Shown here in pieces: positions 1 through 5,398 of a DNA stretch of 27,175 bases (positions are counted from its first letter, which is position 1; the number at the start of each line of letters is the position of its first letter). The DNA is from a virus. Location: positions 1 to 27,175 of the IMG/VR virus record IMGVR_UViG_3300006738_000063; one strand, 5' to 3'. A program made the translations under genes and the position numbers. The notes under the pieces were generated by a model. It was given only the letters and a program-made list of their open reading frames with translations, was not told the origin of the DNA and did no database searches.

Positions 1-128
1 CACAAAGAGCAAAAGAAACTTGGGTATGTTCTATTTGTGATAAGTCTACTTATAATGTGGAATATGATTATATTGGTTCAGGTACTAATCATTTAGGTTG
101 TGAACTTGAAATTGAAATGAAAAAATGA
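1..128 (+). CDS. C-terminal end of a small CxxC protein (5' truncated)
   Basis: A reading frame is open from the window edge (first full codon at position 3) to TGA at 126-128. It gives the last 41 residues of a protein whose beginning lies outside the window. A CSIC pair (CxxC) followed by one more Cys about 30 residues later suggests part of a small zinc-ribbon-like fold, but a second full CxxC is not visible. Its stop overlaps the next start as ATGA, typical of translational coupling in phage operons. The function is unknown. Confidence 0.6.
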   Translation, partial: QRAKETWVCSICDKSTYNVEYDYIGSGTNHLGCELEIEMKK

Positions 129-574
129 AAATAGGTTGTATTAAATTAGAAACGACTATTGGACAGTCGTATTATAAAGTAAAGAAAACTGTCTTGAACA
201 AGGATGGAAAGCTTTTGAAGTTTATGTTACCTCTTGGGTATACGCTAGTACACTATAAGGGAATTCGACGCGGTGCAATCATCAAGATTATGAATCCTTT
301 TGGAACAGTGTACACATATAAACTTGTTACGTATTCTACGTCTAAAAACAAAACCACATATCATAGTATTTGGAAAGAAGGAAAAATGTTATCAGGTATT
401 AAGTTCTGGTCACATCGCCATTTCATTGAACAAATGAAGGGTTACACCATAATTAAAGAAGCGTTAACATTTACCACGAAGAACAGATCGATAGATTTCT
501 TTCTTCATATATTTATCAAACCATATTTTTGGATTAGATCTTTGAAATATAAGATTTTTTTCCTGTTTAATTAA
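125..574 (+). CDS. hypothetical protein, 149 aa, basic
   Basis: The start overlaps the preceding stop (ATGA), which supports this ATG although no strong Shine-Dalgarno site is visible. The protein is rich in Lys, Tyr, Phe and Ile. A beta-rich N-terminal part includes a stretch reading MLPLGYTLVHYKGIRRGAII, and the C-terminal third (about residues 120-149) is hydrophobic and aromatic with interspersed Lys/Arg, ending in IFFLFN. It could be a membrane-associated or small DNA/RNA-binding phage protein. I recognise no family. It sits at the head of a run of small unknown genes. Confidence 0.65.
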   Translation: MKIGCIKLETTIGQSYYKVKKTVLNKDGKLLKFMLPLGYTLVHYKGIRRGAIIKIMNPFGTVYTYKLVTYSTSKNKTTYHSIWKEGKMLSGIKFWSHRHFIEQMKGYTIIKEALTFTTKNRSIDFFLHIFIKPYFWIRSLKYKIFFLFN

Positions 575-589
575 TAAAGGGATAAAACT

Positions 590-820
590 ATGAGCAAATC
601 TTGGCCAGATGAACGGGCAGAGATAGCAACTTGGCTATCAGGTTACTTGTCTATGTACAAAAAGTGGGTAGATAGGATATTGGATAACGATGATCATGAT
701 GTAACAAAAAATAAGATTGTTGAACTGTTATCTGAATGGATAAAACATTTAGAAGCAGAACGTGAAAAGATTATGAGAATGTCATCTCATTCTATTGATG
801 GCGATAATTTACCAGATTAA
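590..820 (+). CDS. hypothetical protein, 76 aa, helical
   Basis: A short, highly charged and probably all-helical protein with Trp-containing heptad-like segments (WLSGYLSMYKKWVDRIL, then LLSEWIKHLEAEREKI). An AAAGGGA Shine-Dalgarno-like sequence precedes the ATG at normal spacing, and the gene starts 15 nt after its neighbour. The last residues are acidic. No family is recognised. The size and composition resemble small early host-takeover proteins of T4-like phages, which is inference only. Confidence 0.7.
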   Translation: MSKSWPDERAEIATWLSGYLSMYKKWVDRILDNDDHDVTKNKIVELLSEWIKHLEAEREKIMRMSSHSIDGDNLPD

Positions 821-828
821 TATTTATA
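821..828 (+). promoter_or_regulatory. TATTTATA octamer (possible late promoter, weakest copy)
   Basis: This is an exact copy of the octamer found before several virion gene heads further downstream. Here it lies only 1 nt before the first possible ATG (830) of the next gene but 40 nt before an in-frame ATG at 869, a spacing like that at 21097. It is either a promoter for a start at 869 or a chance match in AT-rich DNA. Confidence 0.25.
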
Positions 829-829
829 G

Positions 830-1174
830 ATGATGAAACAATTATTAGAAACTTCAGGCGTAAGCAACATGTATAAAGCAGATGCTGGCGAACCAGATAC
901 AGGCTGGATTAATGGAGGAAATCCTAGGGTTTTGGGATTCAACAAGGGAAAACCTGAACCATGGTATCATCAGTTGGATTTTGAACAAGTAGATTTTCCT
1001 GTTGCCGATTACATTTATGGAAGTGCAAAAGAAGATAAAAAACGTGGTACTCACGTTATAAAGAATGTAGAAGTAGTAGATTTAGCAGCAATGTTAAAGA
1101 GCTTGGATATAGAAATACAGGAACTACATGATAATACAAATAGTATGTATCATGATGTAAAGCGAGGAAAGTAA
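830..1174 (+). CDS. hypothetical protein, 114 aa
   Basis: The central segment is rich in Gly, Pro, Asp and Trp (around GEPDTGWINGGNPRVLGF), and the C-terminus is helical and charged. The pattern looks like a conserved phage family, but I cannot name a function. There is no Shine-Dalgarno site before the tandem ATGs at 830/833. The in-frame ATG at 869 (residue 14) has a weak CAGGCG eight bases upstream and fits better if the TATTTATA at 821-828 is a promoter. The true start is therefore uncertain, and the shorter form would have 101 residues. Confidence 0.65.
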   Translation: MMKQLLETSGVSNMYKADAGEPDTGWINGGNPRVLGFNKGKPEPWYHQLDFEQVDFPVADYIYGSAKEDKKRGTHVIKNVEVVDLAAMLKSLDIEIQELHDNTNSMYHDVKRGK

Positions 1175-1175
1175 A

Positions 1176-1865
1176 ATGATTAATATTGATATTAGTGTTG
1201 GAGATCAGATTCTCGTTGGTCGGTTTAAAAATAAAAAAATTGAAGTTAAGGATATTGGTGTAGATAAACATGGTGGACCGACTATAAACGGTAGATCTAT
1301 TTTGAAGATACGAAAAATGAAATCTCCGAATGAACGTAGAGAAGCCGTGAATAATATTCTTGATACTATGAAAAAGAAATCATTAGGCGAAGCCAAAGAA
1401 ATTGGTGGATACTACCTAATGAAGCAGCTTAAGGATTTAGCTCGTGATTCCAAGAGATCAGGTGAGAAAAAGGTAGCAAAAGCTTTGATGTATTTACATG
1501 ATAGAATAAATCAATCGTCTCGTGATATAGATTTAAGTGCTGATGATTTGAATGATTTTCTCAATGATCCACGTGGTAGAAAACATGCAAAAGATCTTCC
1601 AGATTGGATGATTGATGATTTATTTGAAGGTATAACAGTCAAAGCTCATATACGAGAGCGTATAGAACGTGATGAAGTCCATGCTGAAACAAAGAAAGAA
1701 CTTAAAACGGCCATAGCAAGAAGTATGAAAGAGATACTAGCCGGCAAGACCCCAAAATACGATATTATTAATGGTAGGACCGGAGAGATGATTGGTTGGA
1801 AAGATGGTAAAGATTACATATGGCAACCGGATGCAATTCCGTATGCTGAACGAGAATTAAAATAA
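1176..1865 (+). CDS. hypothetical protein with N-terminal SH3-like/KOW-like segment, 229 aa
   Basis: Residues 1-47 form a compact beta-rich segment (VGDQILVGRFKNKKIEVKDI, then a Gly/Pro turn and TINGRSILKIRK). I recall this signature at the start of several marine T4-like phage proteins, where it is uncharacterised; a small beta-barrel is likely. The remainder is helical and strongly charged (DERIERDE/KKELK-type runs), followed by a short Trp/Asp/Gly C-terminal part. A GAGGAAAG Shine-Dalgarno site lies just before the ATG, inside the end of the preceding gene. The function is unknown; a nucleic-acid or scaffold-binding role is possible. Confidence 0.75.
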   Translation: MINIDISVGDQILVGRFKNKKIEVKDIGVDKHGGPTINGRSILKIRKMKSPNERREAVNNILDTMKKKSLGEAKEIGGYYLMKQLKDLARDSKRSGEKKVAKALMYLHDRINQSSRDIDLSADDLNDFLNDPRGRKHAKDLPDWMIDDLFEGITVKAHIRERIERDEVHAETKKELKTAIARSMKEILAGKTPKYDIINGRTGEMIGWKDGKDYIWQPDAIPYAERELK

Positions 1866-1897
1866 TTTTTGATAGCAGTTAAAGGGTAATTATTAGT

Positions 1898-2140
1898 ATG
1901 AAACAACTACACTATTTAGAAGGAGACGATCGTCCTGTATTAGATTGGGAGTCGTTTTGCTCTGAAATGTTGAATATGTATAATACCCATTCTGAATCTA
2001 TTCCAGAGCTGCGAATTCCACAAGAAGAATTAAGCAATACAGCAAGAGAAATATTCGAAGCAATGATATACGATTACGCTATGTCTAGGACGGCAAAAAG
2101 AAAAATGGAGCATTTGAATTATCGACTAGCTGAGGCATAA
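1898..2140 (+). CDS. hypothetical protein, 80 aa
   Basis: A small acidic protein. The N-terminus is mixed (HYLEGDDRPVLDWESF), followed by two predicted helices. An AAAGGG sits about 12 nt before the ATG, slightly too far for an ideal ribosome site. It ends in TAA directly abutting the next ATG, so the two are probably translated together. No recognised family. Confidence 0.65.
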   Translation: MKQLHYLEGDDRPVLDWESFCSEMLNMYNTHSESIPELRIPQEELSNTAREIFEAMIYDYAMSRTAKRKMEHLNYRLAEA

Positions 2141-2410
2141 ATGCAAGTTACCCTTCCTTATAATATTCCTATAGAAAACATTACCGTTACAAGTTTACCA
2201 CAATTTTCGGATTATCCGTATGTAGTACAAACCGAAAGGAGTAAGACTATGGAGTTAGATGATATCGTGTTACGATTGGATATTGCATTGTCTGATAGGG
2301 ATTGGGAAGCAATTAGATTATTGATGGAAGATCTACGAGAAGAATTAGAATTAGATGGCTCGACTACAAATGACTACGGTGATGATGATTGGGCAGTACC
2401 ACACGAATAA
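2141..2410 (+). CDS. hypothetical small acidic protein, 89 aa (or 53 aa from an internal start)
   Basis: Two starts are plausible. The first ATG (2141) follows directly on the preceding TAA, with GAGG just upstream. A second in-frame ATG at 2249 has a much better AAAGGAG with 7-nt spacing and begins a compact acidic helical protein (MELDDIVLRLDIALSDRDWE...). The C-terminus is Asp/Gly-rich. The region before 2249 stays open, so I keep the longer form. The function is unknown. The gene ends 10 nt before the tmRNA. Confidence 0.6.
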   Translation: MQVTLPYNIPIENITVTSLPQFSDYPYVVQTERSKTMELDDIVLRLDIALSDRDWEAIRLLMEDLREELELDGSTTNDYGDDDWAVPHE

Positions 2411-2467
2411 AATTAAACATGGGCCCGCTCGGTATCGACGGGTGTTTTTTGACAATTGAGTGCAGCA

Positions 2468-2499
2468 GAGATTGAGTAGATCTCGAGACAAAATGCTCA
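2468..2499 (+). other. tmRNA pseudoknot PK1
   Basis: Stem 1 is GAGAT (2468-2472) with ATCTC (2480-2484). The loop TGAGTAG contains TGAG (2473-2476), which pairs with CTCA (2496-2499) to make an H-type pseudoknot. It occupies RNA positions 48-79, matching PK1 of E. coli tmRNA (about 49-79). This fixes the expected place of the resume codon about a dozen bases downstream. Confidence 0.8.
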
Positions 2500-2510
2500 C
2501 AAACCAATAT

Positions 2511-2627
2511 GGCGATAAATCGCTTGACGGGTTGGAAATTGATTGGCATATGGCCAATACAGAACGGATGTTTGACGTTTTCGTTGAACCCGTAATGGAT
2601 TCCCAACCGACTTACGCATACGCTTAA
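2511..2627 (+). other. tmRNA tag-peptide reading frame (38 codons plus stop)
   Basis: Counting from PK1 as in E. coli (resume codon at RNA position 90), the resume codon is GGC at RNA position 91. From there the frame stays open for 38 codons, starting GDKSLDGLEIDW and ending MDSQPTYAYA, then TAA at 2625-2627. The other two frames stop at 2516 and 2593 and do not give an Ala-ending tag. E. coli has 10 codons. The end resembles the usual small/hydrophobic ClpXP-type degron (YALAA) but with Tyr in place of Leu. The extra sequence is self-complementary: CGGGTT (2528-2533)/AACCCG (2587-2592), and ATTGGC (2542-2547)/GCCAAT (2553-2558). If the stem is instead an extra structural domain, the tag could start near GTA/ATG at 2592-2597. 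Confidence 0.7.
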
Positions 2628-2636
2628 GTCCTTGGG
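2602..2636 (+). other. tmRNA P5 stem enclosing the tag stop codon
   Basis: GACTTA (2609-2614) pairs perfectly with TAAGTC (2625-2630), and CCCAA (2602-2606) with TTGGG (2632-2636). The tag stop TAA is in the 3' strand of the stem, as in bacterial tmRNAs, where the end of the tag frame is part of P5. This independently supports the reading frame and stop of the tag. Confidence 0.8.
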
Positions 2637-2831
2637 TCGTTCAACACCCGAGTATAAAATAAGTTGAACACCAACTCTAGTGTATGAGTATAAAGACACC
2701 AGTTAAAGGATACGTTCTGCAAAAGAAATCCACATGGTTGTTTGTCGGTAGCTACCAATGGAAATCGACTAAGCTGTAACGACTTATTGTTAATAGCAGA
2801 CCGGACGGGAGTTCGACTCTCCCCGGGTCCA

Positions 2832-2942
2832 CAACGAACTAAAATTATGTTGCGAAATATTTCAAAGGTTTCACATACAAGAGGACGGGTCAATGGGTTC
2901 TACCTATTAAAAAAGAATCCAAAACACAATAGGAGTGACGCG
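2832..2942 (+). other. tmRNA-porin intergenic leader
   Basis: These 111 nt between the tmRNA 3' end and the porin start hold no tRNA and no clear hairpin followed by T residues. An in-frame upstream ATG at 2858 has no ribosome site. AGGAG at 2931-2935 serves the porin start at 2943. The absence of a terminator suggests that tmRNA and porin may share a primary transcript, with RNase processing releasing the tmRNA. Confidence 0.5.
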
Positions 2943-3725
2943 ATGAATACACTAAAAACAATCCTAACTGCTATCGTCTTTTTTGGCGGAATTACTTTCG
3001 CACAAGAAGAGGCTGTAGAAGCCGTAAATTCTTGGAGTGGTGAGTTCAGTACTGATATTACTTTTGGTGATACAGTATCAATGGGTTCACAATACACCGG
3101 AATTACTTTTAGCGGTGAAGGATGGAAACTTACATCGCACCTGTCAGAAGGTGGAATGAATGTAGAGGAAGCATATTACAATGTAGATGCTAAATTTACG
3201 TCCGTTACACTTGGACAACAGAGGATTCCCTTTGGTCTTTCTAATGCTTGGCATAGACCATCAGGAAATCCATTCGTTGGTGAACCAAGTTCTCAGGCTT
3301 ATGCCGTTGGACTTGGAGCATCTACTGAATTTGCGGGTGTAGGTATTGCTGGATTTTACGGCGATGGCGAAGCATATTCCATGAGAGCATCTTATGGTTT
3401 AGCTGGTCATACTGCTGGGGTTTCTATCAATAGTGATGAAGCACGTTTATTGGACGCAAGTGGAGAATTTTCACATGATTCATTTGGTTCAATTGCATCT
3501 TATTTTGAGTATGACCTTAGTGAAGAAACGAGTGGGGACTTATGGTATAGAGCCGTAATCTCGCCGTCCTTTACTAAAGGTATCACTGCTCTAGTAGGAT
3601 ATTCATCTGTTGGTGAGGATACCGAGACCATGTATGGTGTTGGTTATCGTTACGACAATTCTTACATTCGTACAGAATTGTCAGCAGATGGAGACGTCTC
3701 AGTACGAGTAAGTTATACCTTTTAA
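2943..3725 (+). CDS. porin-like outer-membrane beta-barrel protein, 260 aa
   Basis: The start at 2943 is chosen because AGGAG lies 7 nt upstream and the protein then begins with a good Sec signal peptide (MNTLKTILTAIVFFGGITFA, cleavage before QEEA). The mature part alternates polar and apolar residues in Gly/Ser/Tyr-rich strands. It includes a GQQRIPFGLSNAWHRPSG stretch, reminiscent of a porin constriction-loop region, and ends in VSVRVSYTF; a terminal Phe is the BAM-recognition signal of outer-membrane proteins. The expected location is the host outer membrane. It would let solutes through, replace a host porin, or alter the surface against further infection; these roles are inference. It is unusual cargo for a T4-like phage and probably derives from a bacterial host. 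Confidence 0.8.
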   Translation: MNTLKTILTAIVFFGGITFAQEEAVEAVNSWSGEFSTDITFGDTVSMGSQYTGITFSGEGWKLTSHLSEGGMNVEEAYYNVDAKFTSVTLGQQRIPFGLSNAWHRPSGNPFVGEPSSQAYAVGLGASTEFAGVGIAGFYGDGEAYSMRASYGLAGHTAGVSINSDEARLLDASGEFSHDSFGSIASYFEYDLSEETSGDLWYRAVISPSFTKGITALVGYSSVGEDTETMYGVGYRYDNSYIRTELSADGDVSVRVSYTF

Positions 3726-3737
3726 GTAAGGATAATA

Positions 3738-3782
3738 GGGCGGGAGGCTACAGGCCGTGAGGGTCAAACCTCCCCCGCCCGC
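3738..3782 (+). other. GC-rich folded RNA element, possible three-way junction
   Basis: In AT-rich surroundings, GGGCGGG (3738-3744) pairs perfectly with CCCGCCC (3774-3780). The enclosed sequence can form two small hairpins: GGC-TACAG-GCC (3746-3756) and GAGG-GTCAAA-CCTC (3759-3772). It follows the porin stop by 12 nt and may end or stabilise the tmRNA/porin transcript. It is followed by nine A residues, not T residues, so it is not a classical intrinsic terminator on this strand. Its function is uncertain. Confidence 0.55.
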
Positions 3783-3803
3783 AAAAAAAAATGAAAAAAA
3801 GCA

Positions 3804-3843
3804 TGTACTTTTACCCCATTAATGTGTATATTAGGGGTATAAC
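3804..3843 (+). promoter_or_regulatory. possible sigma70-type promoter with overlapping inverted repeat
   Basis: TGTACT (3804-3809), a 17-nt spacer and TATATT (3827-3832) form a weak sigma70-like promoter ahead of the 3D/HD/gp55 cassette. TACCCC (3812-3817) and GGGGTA (3834-3839) are inverted, and the inner TAAT/ATTA can also pair, giving an operator-like or hairpin-forming site across the -10 region. No TATTTATA octamer is present here, as expected for a unit expressed before the late genes. Confidence 0.4.
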
Positions 3844-3864
3844 AATCAAGAAAGGAAGCACGCC

Positions 3865-4395
3865 ATGCAAAACATAAACAAATACATAATATCAATAATC
3901 GCAGTTACAATGATTAATGGTTATGTTGCAGTTCATTTTATGAAGGAAAATAAACAAGTCTATCACGAATATTATACAGATTTATATTCTAAAAATGTAG
4001 AACTTCACCAGCAACTCGAAGAATTTTATTCGTATGGAATTAAAGTAGATGTAACAATGTATCAACCAGTATATCCACAAACAGATAGAACTCCAGATAT
4101 TACAGCAGATGGTACCAAATTTAATATTGAGGAAGCATCTAGATATCGCTATGTTGCATTATCTCGAAATTTACTAAAACGATGGGGTGGACCATTCGAT
4201 TACGGTGATTTCGTTTTGCTTAAAGGTACGCTAGAAAAAGATGGCGTTTACCAAGTTAGAGATACTATGAATGCTAAATGGGTAAATGTAGTGGATATTT
4301 TAGAATCTAAGGGTGTTAGACAATATAGGTTTAGCAACGTTGATTTATTTAAATTACCATGGACAAAAAAAGAGAAAGAGAAGGAGAATGCATGA
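3865..4395 (+). CDS. membrane-anchored 3D-domain (RlpA/MltA-C-like) protein, 176 aa
   Basis: One hydrophobic segment near the N-terminus (about residues 7-25) is an uncleaved anchor or signal. A short helical linker follows, then a 3D-type double-psi beta-barrel from about residue 62 to 160. Visible hallmarks are the Asp-rich TDRTPDITADGT, YVALSRNLLKRWGGPFDYGD, and VRDTMN...WVNVVDIL with Asp133 and Asp144. 3D domains occur in lytic transglycosylases and related cell-wall proteins, so a role in peptidoglycan remodelling or lysis in the periplasm is likely. AAAGGAAG gives a good ribosome site. The stop overlaps the HD gene start (ATGA). Confidence 0.75.
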   Translation: MQNINKYIISIIAVTMINGYVAVHFMKENKQVYHEYYTDLYSKNVELHQQLEEFYSYGIKVDVTMYQPVYPQTDRTPDITADGTKFNIEEASRYRYVALSRNLLKRWGGPFDYGDFVLLKGTLEKDGVYQVRDTMNAKWVNVVDILESKGVRQYRFSNVDLFKLPWTKKEKEKENA

Positions 4396-5138
4396 AATTA
4401 AGTGCAATCGAGATCAGTGAAAATTGGTCTGAGTTACAGTCTATTGTAGATGAGTCCTTTACGGGCGATCGACTAGAAAAAATACGGTTATTACAGGAGC
4501 ATTTTAAAAATCGTATGATGATTGCTCCGGCATCAGGAGTTAATTGGTTTCACAACGCGTTTCCAGGTGGATATGTTGCACACGTATTAAATGTTATTAC
4601 ATGGGCTAAGAAATATTATGGTTTGTTTGATGAGATGAATATGTATGTGGATGATTTATCTGATGAGACGGTAGTATTTTGTGCAATGTTTCACGATTTA
4701 GGAAAAGTCGGAAACTTAGAAAAGGATTACTATGTACCAAATCCGGATGGATGGAAAGCTAAAAAATATGGACGTCCGTACGATCATAATCCAGAATTAA
4801 ATTATATGACCGTTACAGATAGAGCAATGTGGATTTTAAATCAGTTTGAAATTCCCATGTCTGAAACTGAATATATCGGTATTAGAATGGCTGATGGTTT
4901 GTATGCAGATGCTAACAAGCCGTATTTTCTTGAAGGAGTAGAGTGGAAAACTATAAAGACAAATATTGGTTTTATAATTCACTATGCTGATTCTTCTTCG
5001 GCCAGACAAGAAAAAGAAAAGTACATGTTTTCAGGAGAAGCACCAATAGATTTTCCTAAAATCATGAAAGGTGTAACTAAAGAAGATCCAGTATTGGAAA
5101 ACCTGGATGTTGATAAATTGGAGGATTTGTTTAAATGA
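4392..5138 (+). CDS. HD-domain phosphohydrolase, 248 aa
   Basis: The start at 4392 is preferred over an in-frame ATG at 4359: AAGGAGA lies just upstream and the start forms an ATGA overlap with the preceding stop. The HD signature is complete: His64 (GGYVAHVLNVI), His101-Asp102 (FHDLGKVG) and a late Asp200 (HYAD) can form the metal-binding H...HD...D set. Such enzymes cleave phosphate esters of nucleotides, including (p)ppGpp or dNTPs; the substrate cannot be told from the sequence. An insert after the HD motif is rich in Tyr, Pro and Asp. The C-terminus (VLENLDVDKLEDLFK) is acidic and helical. Confidence 0.85.
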   Translation: MKLSAIEISENWSELQSIVDESFTGDRLEKIRLLQEHFKNRMMIAPASGVNWFHNAFPGGYVAHVLNVITWAKKYYGLFDEMNMYVDDLSDETVVFCAMFHDLGKVGNLEKDYYVPNPDGWKAKKYGRPYDHNPELNYMTVTDRAMWILNQFEIPMSETEYIGIRMADGLYADANKPYFLEGVEWKTIKTNIGFIIHYADSSSARQEKEKYMFSGEAPIDFPKIMKGVTKEDPVLENLDVDKLEDLFK

Positions 5139-5398
5139 TATTAGAGATAGTAGTATCTTGCGTTATAATTGTATTTGTAATATGCTCTTACATCATATTT
5201 AATTTGTACAATAAGGTAGATAATTTGGAACAATGGATAGATTCTACGTATATAAGAGTACAAGATGTATTGCAAGAAATGAGAAAAATAGATTCTACGG
5301 GACACTTCGAAGCTGATGACGAAGTTGGATCAACATTCAACATGTTACAAGAAACCATAAATTCATTAGATCAAATAGTGGAGGATCACAATGCCTAG
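5135..5398 (+). CDS. small membrane-anchored coiled-coil protein, 87 aa
   Basis: An N-terminal transmembrane helix (about residues 3-24) is followed by a coiled coil and the segment GHFEADDEVGSTF. That segment resembles a recurring motif in small T4-like marine phage proteins of unknown function. The start overlaps the HD gene stop (ATGA, 5135-5138), with GGAGG ten bases upstream. Its own end overlaps the late sigma factor gene by 8 nt. It sits in a coupled cassette with the sigma factor, but its role is not known. Confidence 0.75.
   Translation: MILEIVVSCVIIVFVICSYIIFNLYNKVDNLEQWIDSTYIRVQDVLQEMRKIDSTGHFEADDEVGSTFNMLQETINSLDQIVEDHNA

Larger units (their letters stand above)
2421..2831 (+). 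ncRNA. ssrA: tmRNA (transfer-messenger RNA)
   Basis: This one-piece tmRNA of 411 nt would rescue ribosomes stalled on damaged or cleaved mRNA and tag the unfinished protein. The 5' acceptor strand GGGCCCG (2421-2427) pairs with CGGGTCC (2824-2830). The third pair is G.U (2423:2828), the alanyl-tRNA synthetase identity element, and A2831 is the discriminator. Next to it are the conserved GGTATCGACGGG at the 5' end and GGAC plus a T arm GGGAG-TTCGACT-CTCCC at the 3' end. P2 is formed by ACAAT (2452-2456)/ATTGT (2786-2790) and TGCAGC (2461-2466)/GCTGTA (2773-2778). GACTAAGC, shared with the E. coli molecule, is at 2767-2774. PK1 falls at RNA positions 48-79, as in E. coli. Candidate PK2 is GTTCAAC/GTTGAAC plus GAGT/ACTC; PK3 is GTGT/ACAC plus GTAT/ATAC; PK4 is CAAA/TTTG plus TCCA/TGGA. 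CCA is not encoded (CAA follows A2831), so it must be added. Confidence 0.95.

Noticed and set aside
2500-2600. Group I intron or permuted (two-piece) tmRNA as cause of the extra length
   Set aside because: The extra ~85 nt is far too short for a group I intron, and acceptor 5' and 3' strands are in normal order.
2592-2627. Short tag frame beginning at GTA/ATG as the only tag
   Set aside because: Possible, but the PK1 position predicts the resume codon near 2511; kept as the alternative inside the tag entry.
2351-2893. Three minus-strand ORFs across the tmRNA region
   Set aside because: They are open by chance opposite a structured RNA, with no ribosome site or plausible protein pattern.
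2742-2942. Long upstream extension of the porin frame beginning inside the tmRNA
   Set aside because: The signal peptide and AGGAG site both point to 2943; the extension overlaps conserved tmRNA sequence and has no ribosome site.
3738-3795. Classical intrinsic terminator after the porin
   Set aside because: A strong GC stem is present but is followed by A residues, not a T-run, on the coding strand; no minus-strand gene ends here either.
4359-4391. Earlier start for the HD protein
   Set aside because: The extra 11 residues lie inside the 3D gene, whereas the 4392 ATG has AAGGAGA and a 4-nt stop/start overlap.
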